Shown one piece after another: positions 56,954-64,000 of a DNA stretch of 64,000 bases; positions within the stretch are counted from its first letter, which is position 1, and every line of letters starts with the position of its first letter. The notes under the pieces are model-generated. The model was given only the letters and a program-made list of their open reading frames with translations, searched no databases and was not told the origin of the DNA. Made by a program: the position numbers and the translations under genes. Source of the stretch: Pseudomonas fluorescens (lineage in GTDB: Bacteria > Pseudomonadota > Gammaproteobacteria > Pseudomonadales > Pseudomonadaceae); contig NZ_CABVHU010000012.1 of assembly GCF_902497855.1 (NCBI RefSeq), forward strand, positions 124,001 through 188,000, written 5' to 3'.

Positions 56954-57973
56954 TCAATAACGATTGGGCTCCATTTCCAGGTCAACGTGGAAACGTTCAG
57001 AAATGTCTTTCTGGATGCGCTGCGCCAGATGCAGCAATTGCAGGCCGGTGGCGTTGCCGTAGTTGACCAGCACCAGCGCCTGCAGCTTATGCACGCCGGC
57101 GTCGGCCTCGCGGAAACCTTTCCATCCCGCGCGCTCGATCAGCCAGCCCGCCGCCAGCTTCATTTGCCCGTCGGGTTGCGCGTAGGCCACCAGGTCCGGG
57201 AATTCACCCTTCAACTGCGCCACGAGTGCGGCGGGCACCAAGGGGTTCTTGAAGAAACTGCCGGCATTGCCGAGCACCGCCGGGTCCGGCAGTTTTTCGT
57301 TGCGGATGCTGCAAATGGCCTGGCTGACATCGGTGGCCGTGGGGTGATCGATGCCCTGCTCGGTCAGGCGCTGCCGCACCGGGCCGTATTCCAGATGCAG
57401 GTGCGCGGCGCGGTCGAGGAGGAAACGAACCCGCAGGATCAACCAGCGTCCCGGCTCCTGCTTGAACAGACTGTCGCGGTAGGCGAAGTTGCATTCTTCC
57501 AGGGTGAAGTCCCGCAGGTTACCGGTCTGGCGATCCAGCGCGGTCAGGCCGGCGAACACGTCCTTGATTTCCACGCCGTAGGCGCCAATGTTTTGCATCG
57601 GTGCCGCGCCGACGGTGCCGGGAATCAGGCTGAGGTTCTCCAGCCCCGACAACCCCAGGGCCAGGGTGTGTTGCACAAAAGGATGCCAAGGCTCGCCGGC
57701 CTCGGCTTCGATCACGACCTTGCCACCGGCTTCGCTCAGGAGGCGAATCCCGCGGGTGGCCATGCGCAGCACCAACGCCTGGATATCGGCGGTCAGCAGC
57801 AGGTTGCTGCCGCCGCCGATCACCAGCAAGGGCACCTGATGTTGCGCCGCATAGGCCAGGGCTTCGCGCACGTCGGCATCGCTGTGGGCCTCGGCGAACA
57901 ACCGGGCCTGGACGTCCACCCCGAAGGTATTGAACGGTTTGAGCGACACCTGGGGCAGTACCTGCAAACTCAT
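56954..57973 (-). CDS. murB: UDP-N-acetylenolpyruvoylglucosamine reductase
   Basis: A 339-residue type I MurB, FAD enzyme making UDP-MurNAc. Markers: FNTFGVDVQARLFAEAHSDA at the start, LLVIGGGSNLLL, LSLIPGTVGAAPMQNIGAYG, the catalytic serine in LGNAGSFFKNPLV and the C-terminal glutamate in FHVDLEMEPNRY. Its ATG overlaps the phosphatase gene by 4 nt. Confidence 0.96.
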   Translation of the reverse strand: MSLQVLPQVSLKPFNTFGVDVQARLFAEAHSDADVREALAYAAQHQVPLLVIGGGSNLLLTADIQALVLRMATRGIRLLSEAGGKVVIEAEAGEPWHPFVQHTLALGLSGLENLSLIPGTVGAAPMQNIGAYGVEIKDVFAGLTALDRQTGNLRDFTLEECNFAYRDSLFKQEPGRWLILRVRFLLDRAAHLHLEYGPVRQRLTEQGIDHPTATDVSQAICSIRNEKLPDPAVLGNAGSFFKNPLVPAALVAQLKGEFPDLVAYAQPDGQMKLAAGWLIERAGWKGFREADAGVHKLQALVLVNYGNATGLQLLHLAQRIQKDISERFHVDLEMEPNRY

Positions 57974-58434
57974 AACCGCCCCTTCAATTCGATCACCAGC
58001 CGATCACTGGCGCGCTCGATCAAGTCGAGCACCTGCTCAAAGCCCTGGTCGCCGTCGTAATACGGATCGGGGACTTCGTCGATTTCCGACTCGTAGCGAC
58101 GCAGGAACAGGTCCAGCTCGGCCTTGCCCTTGGTCGGTTGCAGGGCCTTGAGGTTGCGCAGGTTGCTGTTATCCATCGCCAGGATCAGGTCGTAGGCGGC
58201 GAAATCGGCACGGGTGACTTGCTGGGCGCGTTGCGCGGACAGGTCGTAGCCGCGCAGCCTGGCCGCGGCCTGGCTGCGCTTGTCCGGCGCCTTGCCGACG
58301 TGCCAGTCACCGGTGCCGGCGGAGGCGACTTCGATGTGATCGGCCAGCCCTGCTTCGCGCAGCTTATGCCGCAGCACCCCTTCCGCCGTGGGCGAACGGC
58401 AGATATTGCCCAGACAGACGAACAGGACCCGCAT
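57970..58434 (-). CDS. Low-molecular-weight protein-tyrosine phosphatase
   Basis: A 154-residue LMW-PTP. The catalytic loop VLFVCLGNICRSPTAEGVLR holds the C-x5-R-S motif at residues 7-14; the acid aspartate is in VPDPYYDGDQGFE. Such enzymes dephosphorylate tyrosine kinases or arginine/tyrosine residues; its position among cell-envelope genes is conserved in Pseudomonas. It shares one base with the kdsB stop. Confidence 0.93.
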   Translation of the reverse strand: MRVLFVCLGNICRSPTAEGVLRHKLREAGLADHIEVASAGTGDWHVGKAPDKRSQAAARLRGYDLSAQRAQQVTRADFAAYDLILAMDNSNLRNLKALQPTKGKAELDLFLRRYESEIDEVPDPYYDGDQGFEQVLDLIERASDRLVIELKGRL

Positions 58435-59198
58435 CAGGCCTCCAACAGGCGACGAACGCGCTCGAGGTCTTCAACGGTGTCGACGCCGGTGGGTGGTGCG
58501 ATCAGCGCATCGGCGACGTGAATCCGCACGCCGTGCCACAGGGCCCGCAGCTGTTCCAGGGATTCGGTGTTTTCCAGCCAGCACGGGCCCCAGCTGACGA
58601 AGTCATGCAGGAAACCGGCGCGGTAGGCATAGATGCCGATATGACGGCGATACGGTACGCCTTCCGGCAGTTGCTCGCGGTTCTTGGCGAAGGCATCCCG
58701 GGCCCAAGGCAAGGTGGCACGACTGAAGGTCAGCGCCAGGCCGTTGAGGTCGCTGACGACCTTGACCACGTTGGGGTTGAACAGGGTTTGCACATCCTCG
58801 ATCGGCTCGGCCAGGGTGGCCATGCGCGCTTCGGTGTGGGCGGCCAGGTTGGCGGCGACCTGATCGATCACGCTCGGCGGGATCAGCGGTTCGTCACCCT
58901 GGACGTTGACCACGATCGCGTCGGGCGCCAGGCCCAGTTTCGCCGCGACCTCGGCCAGGCGATCGGTGCCGGAATTGTGGTCTTCACGGGTCAGTACCAC
59001 TTCGGCGCCAAACCCCTGGCAAGCCTCGACGATGCGCGCATCGTCAGTGGCCACCACCACGCGCTCGGCGCTGCTCTTGCTGGCCTGTTCCCAGACGTGC
59101 TGGATCATCGGCTTGCCGGCGATCAGCAGCAGCGGTTTGCCCGGCAAACGGGTCGAGGCGTAACGCGACGGGATGACAACGGTAAAGGCTGTGGTCAT
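58434..59198 (-). CDS. kdsB: CMP-KDO synthetase
   Basis: A 254-residue cytidylyltransferase activating KDO for lipopolysaccharide. The start TVVIPSRYASTRLPGKPLLL carries the nucleotide-binding arginine/lysine loop; later motifs are VVVATDDARIVEACQGFGAE and NVQGDEPLIPPSVI. Its ATG overlaps the trm112 stop by 4 nt. Confidence 0.96.
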   Translation of the reverse strand: MTTAFTVVIPSRYASTRLPGKPLLLIAGKPMIQHVWEQASKSSAERVVVATDDARIVEACQGFGAEVVLTREDHNSGTDRLAEVAAKLGLAPDAIVVNVQGDEPLIPPSVIDQVAANLAAHTEARMATLAEPIEDVQTLFNPNVVKVVSDLNGLALTFSRATLPWARDAFAKNREQLPEGVPYRRHIGIYAYRAGFLHDFVSWGPCWLENTESLEQLRALWHGVRIHVADALIAPPTGVDTVEDLERVRRLLEA

Positions 59199-59380
59199 TT
59201 ATCCAGGCGCTCGTCGGTGGTCAGGGTGCGGGCTTCGGTTTCGAGCATCACCGGAATGCCGTCGCGAATCGGGTAGGCCAGGCCGGCGCCCTTGCTGATC
59301 AGCTCGGTCTTGTCGGCACTGAGCTTGAGTGGGCCTTTGCAGACCGGGCAAGCGAGGATATCGAGCAATTTGGTGTCCAT
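59195..59380 (-). CDS. Trm112 family zinc-finger-like protein
   Basis: A 61-residue protein: MDTKLLDILACPVCKGPLKL, then YPIRDGIPVMLETEAR. It keeps CPVC as in YcaR of E. coli, which also lies between lpxK and kdsB. Possibly activates a methyltransferase, as eukaryotic Trm112 does. AGGG sits 7 nt before the ATG at 59380; an ATG two codons upstream is possible. Confidence 0.88.
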   Translation of the reverse strand: MDTKLLDILACPVCKGPLKLSADKTELISKGAGLAYPIRDGIPVMLETEARTLTTDERLDK

Positions 59381-59405
59381 GTGCATTCCCTGGATAAAGT
59401 CGGTT

Positions 59406-60416
59406 TCAAGGCAAAAGTCGAGCCGGCAACAGGCGCATCAGCTGCGTATCGAACCAGGCCACGAAGGCCGGTGATGGCGCAGCATCGACCGCCAGGTACC
59501 ACCAATCGGCGGCGGCGAAGGCACGGCACTTCACCGCGTCCTTTTCAGTCATCACCAACGGCAACGACGGGGTGAAGTTCAAGGCCTGGACGCTGTAGTC
59601 GGCGTGGTCGGCAAACGCATGGGGGACTGGCTGCCAGTGTAGCGTTTCGAGGGTCGTGAAGAAACGTTGCGGATTGCCGATCCCGGCCACCGCGTGCAAG
59701 GCCTGGCCGGCGGCAAAGTGGTCGAGGGGACGTCGTTCGCCGCTTTGCAGGTTGACCAGCGCGGTGGGCCGTAGCTGGAAGGAAAAACCGCCGTCGCGGT
59801 CGGTCGTGGCGCCGTTGTAGAGCACCGCGTCGACGCTTTGCAGGCGCTCGGCCGGCTCGCGCAACGGCCCGGCCGGCAGGCAGCGTCTATTGCCAAGGCC
59901 ACGGGCGGCGTCGATCAGCACCAGTTCCAGGTCGCGGGCCAGGCGATAATGCTGCAGGCCGTCATCGGACAGGATCAGGTCCAGCGGTTCACTCGCCAGC
60001 AAGGCTTTGACCGCGCGGCTGCGGTCCGGATCGATCATCAACGGCACGCCGGTGCGCTGGACGATCAACAAAGGCTCATCCCCGGCGATTTCGGCGCCCT
60101 GCTCGGCTTCGACCCGCCACGGCAGGTGCGGCGGTTTGGCGCCGTATCCGCGACTGACCACGCCCACCCGCAAACCGCTACGCTGACAGTGCTGGATCAT
60201 CCATAGTATCAACGGCGTCTTGCCGGTGCCGCCGACGGTGATGTTACCGACCACGATCAATGGCACCGGCGGCTGATAGATCTCGCCCTCACCCGCCAGG
60301 AAGCGCTTGCGCTTGTTGTCGACCACGCGCCGGTACAGCCACTCCAGCGGCTGCAACAGCTTCAAGGCCGGATGACCCTGGTACCACGCGGCGAGCAAGC
60401 GATCGGACATGGCCAT
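59406..60416 (-). CDS. lpxK: Tetraacyldisaccharide 4'-kinase
   Basis: A 336-residue membrane-bound kinase phosphorylating the lipid A disaccharide. The P-loop is VGNITVGGTGKTPLILWMIQ; other conserved parts are GVVSRGYGAKPP, GDEPLLIVQRTGVPLMI and LSDDGLQHYRLARDLEL, with MTEKDAVKCRAF near the end. It shares one base with the exbD stop (TGATG). Confidence 0.95.
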   Translation of the reverse strand: MAMSDRLLAAWYQGHPALKLLQPLEWLYRRVVDNKRKRFLAGEGEIYQPPVPLIVVGNITVGGTGKTPLILWMIQHCQRSGLRVGVVSRGYGAKPPHLPWRVEAEQGAEIAGDEPLLIVQRTGVPLMIDPDRSRAVKALLASEPLDLILSDDGLQHYRLARDLELVLIDAARGLGNRRCLPAGPLREPAERLQSVDAVLYNGATTDRDGGFSFQLRPTALVNLQSGERRPLDHFAAGQALHAVAGIGNPQRFFTTLETLHWQPVPHAFADHADYSVQALNFTPSLPLVMTEKDAVKCRAFAAADWWYLAVDAAPSPAFVAWFDTQLMRLLPARLLP

Positions 60417-60847
60417 CAGGGCGCGGGCGGCGCCGCCTCGACAGTGGTCATGCGCAGGTGACTGAAGCCGAGTTTACCGGCGGCGTCCATGGCGGTGATG
60501 ACGGCCTGGTGCTGGGTCTTGCCGTCGGCGCTGATGGACAGCGGCAGAGTGGTGTCACCGCTGGACTCTTTCTGCAGCGCATCCATCAGGGTCGCCAGGT
60601 CATTCTTCGGCAGCACCTGGTTGTTCAGCGAGAACACCCCTTCGGCACTGATGGCAACGTCCAGGTGCTTGACCTGCTGATCTTCGGCAGGCGCACCGCT
60701 GACCGCTTCCGGCAGATCGACGCGTAACTGGGTTTCACGGGTGAAGGTGGTGGTCACGACGAAAAACAGCAGCAGGATAAACACCACGTCGATCAGCGAC
60801 GCGAGGTTGATGTCCACATTCTCCCGTTGCTTGCGGCGGAATTTCAC
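60416..60847 (-). CDS. exbD: ExbD/TolR family biopolymer transport protein
   Basis: A 143-residue protein with one membrane helix (about residues 14-36) that carries the proton-path aspartate in NLASLIDVVFILLLFFVVTT, and a periplasmic domain. It works with the adjacent ExbB-like protein in a proton-driven motor for TonB-type energy transfer or envelope function. GTG start; overlaps exbB by 4 nt. This genomic copy, beside lpxK, is distinct from the tol-pal locus. Confidence 0.92.
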   Translation of the reverse strand: MKFRRKQRENVDINLASLIDVVFILLLFFVVTTTFTRETQLRVDLPEAVSGAPAEDQQVKHLDVAISAEGVFSLNNQVLPKNDLATLMDALQKESSGDTTLPLSISADGKTQHQAVITAMDAAGKLGFSHLRMTTVEAAPPAP

Positions 60848-61482
60848 GCTTTTTTGCCCTCGGACAGGTCAACGTCACGATCACCTTGCACAACCTCGAC
60901 CAGCTTGATCGCTTCCTGCTCCATGCCCACCACCAGCTCATCGATCCGGCGTTGCAGGAAGCGGTGGAAGAACACGGCGGGAATGCCGACCATCAGGCCC
61001 GCGGCGGTGGTGATCAGCGCTTTGGAAATACCGCCGGCCAGCACCGCAGCGTTGGTGCCCATGCCCGAGCCCATGAACGCACTGAAAATGTCGATCATGC
61101 CCAGCACAGTACCGAGCAAGCCCAGTAACGGGGCCATGGCGGCGATGGTGCCCAGGGCGTTGATGTAGCGTTCGAGGTCATGAATGACCCGGGCGGCGGC
61201 CTCTTCGATGCACTCTTTCATGATCTCGCGACCATGTTTGGAGTTGGCCAGGCCCGCCGCCAGGATCTCGCCCAACGGCGAGTTGGCGCGCAGTTCCTTG
61301 AGCTTCTCTTTATTGAGTTGCTTGTCCTTGATCCAGACCCAGACCTGCCCGAGCAAATGCTCCGGGGTCACACGGCTGGCGCGCAGGGTCCAGAGACGTT
61401 CGGCAACGATTGCCATGGCCGCGATGGAACTCAGAATGATCGGCAGCATCATCCAGCCGCCGGATTTGACCAATTCCCACAC
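60844..61482 (-). CDS. exbB: ExbB/TolQ family proton channel protein
   Basis: A 212-residue inner-membrane protein with three helices: WMMLPIILSSIAAMAIVAER near the N terminus, GTIAAMAPLLGLLGTVLGMI, and ISKALITTAAGLMVGIPAVF. The latter two are the MotA/TolQ/ExbB signature. Both candidate starts are GTG; 61482 has GAGGGG at a suitable distance and gives the usual N terminus (WELVKSGGW), while 61512 would add ten residues. Confidence 0.93.
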   Translation of the reverse strand: MWELVKSGGWMMLPIILSSIAAMAIVAERLWTLRASRVTPEHLLGQVWVWIKDKQLNKEKLKELRANSPLGEILAAGLANSKHGREIMKECIEEAAARVIHDLERYINALGTIAAMAPLLGLLGTVLGMIDIFSAFMGSGMGTNAAVLAGGISKALITTAAGLMVGIPAVFFHRFLQRRIDELVVGMEQEAIKLVEVVQGDRDVDLSEGKKA

Positions 61483-61579
61483 AGTGACAGTCCCCTCGAA
61501 AAAGTGCGCCACTCTAACATAGGGGGTGGGCGCACCGAAGGCCGGGATATCGCCTCCGGTGGGCTTCGTTCAATCGCGA

Positions 61580-63802
61580 TCAAGGTGCAGGCCGCCAGAA
61601 ACGCCGTTCCTGACGCATTGTCCAGGCCGGCTTGAATTGTCCCAGTTGCAGACGGATGGCACCCTGTTCGGCGCTGTCATGAATCGCCATGCCTCGCTGT
61701 TTATAGCGCGCCACTACCGTGGGATGGGGATGGCCGAAGGCATTGCCCTGACCACGGGAAATCAATGCCGCCGCGGGTTGCAGCGCGGCAAGCAGCGCCG
61801 GCGAAGATGAACTGCGACTGCCGTGATGGGGTGACTGCAACCAATCGGTGGTCACCGCCAGGGCACTGCCGAGCAGGGCTCGCTCGGCCGCTGTGTCGAT
61901 GTCACCGGTCAACAGCAGCCGCTCGCCGTTGGCTTCGATCTGCAACACGCAGGATTTTGGATTGCTCTCCCGGGCTGCGGCCCATTGCCACAGCGTGAAC
62001 TGCACGTCATCCCAGGTCCATTGCCGACCGCTCTCGCAGGCCTCGGCTTGTAGCTCGGCAGGCAACTCCAAGGGTTCGCCACTGAGTACGCGCATCACCG
62101 GCAACCCTTTGGCGACAGCCTGCGCCCCGCCGGCGTGATCGGCATGGGCGTGGCTGATCAGCATCAGATCGAGGGCGCTCACGCCCAGTTTGCGCAGCGT
62201 CGGCAGTACCACACGCTCGCCGAGGTCGTTATCACCAAAACGTGGCCCGGCGTCGTACAGCAGCGTGTGATGACGTGTACGCACCAGGATGGCCAGCCCT
62301 TGGCCGACGTCCAGTTGCCAGATTTCAGCCGTGCCCTCCGGCAACAGTTGCCGCGGTGGAAACACCAGCAACAGCAGCAGCGGCCAACCCAGCAGGCGAA
62401 GAGGTACCCCACGAGGCATCAACAGCAGCAACGCACCCAGTGCGCCCAAGGCCCCTATCCACCACGGCACCGCCGCCGGCACCCACGCAGGGAAACGCCC
62501 GGCCATCAGTGCAAGGCCTCTGAACAACAGATCGATCAAGCCACCCGCCACCCACAGCAACCCTTCGCCCACCAAAGGGATGGGCAACAGCAACGTCCCC
62601 AACAAGGCTGGCGGCAGCACCACCAGACTGATCCAGGGCACGGCCAGCAGATTGACCAGCGGCCCGCTGAGACTGATCGGCAAGCCCAGTACCAGCAACA
62701 ACGGGCCCAGCCCGATCGCGATCAGCCACTGGGCGCGAGTCCAGGCGTGCCACCAGCGCCAGGGCCCCAGGCGGCCGCCGAAAATGAAGATCAACACGGC
62801 CACCGCCGCGAAGGACAACCAGAAACCCGGTTGCAGACTCGCCAGCGGGTCCAGCAGCAGAACGCCGTTGAGCGCCAGCAGCAACGGCCACCAGGCACCA
62901 AGGTGACGAAAACGCAGTCGCCACAACAGCACCAGGCCGATCATCAAGCAGGCCCGCCGCACGGGCACGTCGAAGCCGGCCAGCAAGCCATAACCGAGCG
63001 CTGCGGCGAACGCCAGGCCGCAGGCCCATGGCAGCCAGGGCAAACGGCCCGGCCACAGGCCATAACGGGCCAGGCCGGCGATCAGCACGTACACCAGCCC
63101 CGCCAGCAAGCCGATGTGCTGCCCGGATATCACCAGCAAATGCACGGTGCCGGTGTCTTGCAACACTTGCCAATCCTCGCGACTGAGCCCGGCGCCATCC
63201 CCCAGCACCAAGGCCGTCAGCGCCCCCGTTCGGCCTTGGGCATCCACGGCCTGCAAGCGTTGGCGGATGCCGTCGCGCCAGGCCCATCGGGCTTCCTTCA
63301 GGCGCACGCCATCCTTGACCGTCCCGGTGGCGCCGATGCGTTGCGCCAGCAGCCAGGCGTCGTAATCGAAGGCATGGGGATTGAGTAGCCCGGCAGGACG
63401 TTTGAGTTTCACCGCCAGTCGCCAGTGTTCGCCGCTGTTGACTGGCGGCCCGCCGTACCAGGCCAGGCGCAACAATGGCGGAACAGTCTCGCGTCGCGAG
63501 CGGGCGTCTGCCAATTCGAAACGCACCACCGCCTCACCGTTCTGGGGCAATCCCACCACCCGCCCTTCAACCCAGCGGGTTTCGCCATCCAGATTGACAG
63601 GCAGGCGATCATCCAGCGCCCACTGCGCATTCGCACACGCCCAACTGAAGCCGAACAGAAAAAAGGCCAATGGATACGTCCGAAACGGCAGCATCATCAA
63701 AGCCGCGACCGGCAACGCCAGCCAAAACCAGACCGGCGGTAGTACAGGTAAAAAACGCAGGGCCAGCAAACCCAGCGCCAGCGCCGTCATCCCTATGCGC
63801 AT
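61580..63802 (-). CDS. comEC: DNA internalization protein ComEC/Rec2
   Basis: A 740-residue channel for DNA uptake. An N-terminal DUF4131 part with several membrane helices is followed by the Competence domain (LVISGQHIGLLAGLVYVLIA, GYGLLAGFDVPVRRACLMIG) and a C-terminal metallo-beta-lactamase domain (LDVGQGLAILVRTRHHTLLY, the metal motif LISHAHADHAGGA, LLTGDIDTAAERALL, LQSPHHGSRSSSS). Full length, no frameshift. Start at ATG 63802 with AAGGA upstream. Confidence 0.94.
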   Translation of the reverse strand: MRIGMTALALGLLALRFLPVLPPVWFWLALPVAALMMLPFRTYPLAFFLFGFSWACANAQWALDDRLPVNLDGETRWVEGRVVGLPQNGEAVVRFELADARSRRETVPPLLRLAWYGGPPVNSGEHWRLAVKLKRPAGLLNPHAFDYDAWLLAQRIGATGTVKDGVRLKEARWAWRDGIRQRLQAVDAQGRTGALTALVLGDGAGLSREDWQVLQDTGTVHLLVISGQHIGLLAGLVYVLIAGLARYGLWPGRLPWLPWACGLAFAAALGYGLLAGFDVPVRRACLMIGLVLLWRLRFRHLGAWWPLLLALNGVLLLDPLASLQPGFWLSFAAVAVLIFIFGGRLGPWRWWHAWTRAQWLIAIGLGPLLLVLGLPISLSGPLVNLLAVPWISLVVLPPALLGTLLLPIPLVGEGLLWVAGGLIDLLFRGLALMAGRFPAWVPAAVPWWIGALGALGALLLLMPRGVPLRLLGWPLLLLLVFPPRQLLPEGTAEIWQLDVGQGLAILVRTRHHTLLYDAGPRFGDNDLGERVVLPTLRKLGVSALDLMLISHAHADHAGGAQAVAKGLPVMRVLSGEPLELPAELQAEACESGRQWTWDDVQFTLWQWAAARESNPKSCVLQIEANGERLLLTGDIDTAAERALLGSALAVTTDWLQSPHHGSRSSSSPALLAALQPAAALISRGQGNAFGHPHPTVVARYKQRGMAIHDSAEQGAIRLQLGQFKPAWTMRQERRFWRPAP

Positions 63803-63938
63803 AAGCCCGTCCTTGAGAGTTCCAGCCCTAGGCATAGCCGGCTTATCGCACGACTGTGGTTATCAATTGTCACAAAGTCTGAATGGGCGGTTCATGGAAT
63901 CCAGACATACTTGCCGCCTTAACCGACCGAGAAGCCTT

Positions 63939-64000
63939 ATGCCCCGGCGCTTATTCAAACGTTACATGCCAGACCCGACGAGCATCAGGGAACACAAGTC
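63939..64000 (+). CDS. DUF2062 domain protein, N-terminal fragment
   Basis: The first 20 codons of a gene that runs off the window: MPRRLFKRYMPDPTSIREHK. This is the typical opening of Pseudomonas DUF2062 membrane proteins, found beside comEC. AGAAG lies upstream of the ATG. It is divergent from comEC. Confidence 0.75.
   Translation, partial: MPRRLFKRYMPDPTSIREHK

Overview
The window is a stretch of chromosome from a Pseudomonas of the P. fluorescens group. The evidence is the high GC with strong third-position GC bias, the NAGGN osmoprotectant genes, the etfAB / etfQO arrangement, the yceD-rpmF-plsX-fabDGF-acpP-pabC-mltG-tmk-holB-pilZ-tatD order, the rluC / rne pair and the comEC-exbBD-lpxK-kdsB-murB order. 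Dozens of copies of the short palindromic repeats typical of these genomes (TGTAGGAGC..., TGTGGGAGC..., GTTCCCACGC...) point the same way. No tRNA, rRNA, IS element, prophage, CRISPR array or plasmid-type origin was seen.

Layout. 1-2027: end of the NAGGN osmoprotectant locus (ATP-grasp synthetase and M42 peptidase). 2156-10028: small housekeeping and envelope genes (YheU, a CsrA/RsmA paralogue, YnfA, an SDR enzyme, a DUF3309 micro-protein, an LtaS-like sulfatase-fold enzyme, a START protein, a YkgJ-type protein, a Lys/Ala-rich exported protein, a MocR regulator). 10354-12344: three envelope genes (DUF4398 lipoprotein, OmpA-like lipoprotein, periplasmic binding protein). 12658-16552: electron transfer flavoprotein and its quinone oxidoreductase, divergently transcribed around a rich control region. 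16831-30593: an accessory metabolic block with AraC/alcohol dehydrogenase, a complete D-galactonate operon (dgoK-dgoA-dgoD-dgoT plus an IclR regulator), a GNAT enzyme, three small stress-type genes, and a GntR / ADP-ribosylglycohydrolase-like / NCS1 permease / PfkB kinase cluster resembling E. coli yegTUVW. 30870-33914: DUF1285, DUF4823 lipoprotein, MoaA, TetR. About 34120-34247: a probable small RNA, most likely RgsA. 34301-44572: the fatty-acid / replication / cell-wall supercluster, all on the minus strand. 44678-48184: maf, then sppA-HAD-rluC. 48885-52160: rne behind a roughly 640-nt leader. 52346-56707: a four-gene exported molybdenum hydroxylase operon. 56954-63802: murB-ptp-kdsB-trm112-lpxK-exbD-exbB and comEC. 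63939-64000: start of a DUF2062 gene.

How the genes work together. EtfAB accepts electrons from acyl-CoA and other dehydrogenases, and EtfQO passes them to ubiquinone. The dgo genes take up D-galactonate and convert it to pyruvate and glyceraldehyde-3-phosphate. The fab/plsX/acpP block supplies acyl chains, and lpxK/kdsB/murB/mltG feed lipopolysaccharide and peptidoglycan synthesis. The molybdenum hydroxylase operon carries its own maturation genes (XdhC-like and MocA-like). Many genes overlap by 1-4 nt (TGATG or ATGA), suggesting translational coupling.

Most of the window is core genome. The parts most worth a second look are the yegTUVW-like N-glycoside salvage cluster, several unusually perfect palindromes in control regions (14629-14658, 24213-24227, 33161-33204), the near-leaderless consensus promoter of yceD, the long rne leader, the RgsA-like RNA and the repeat families. 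Start sites, family names and locus comparisons come from reading the sequence and from memory; no database search was run.
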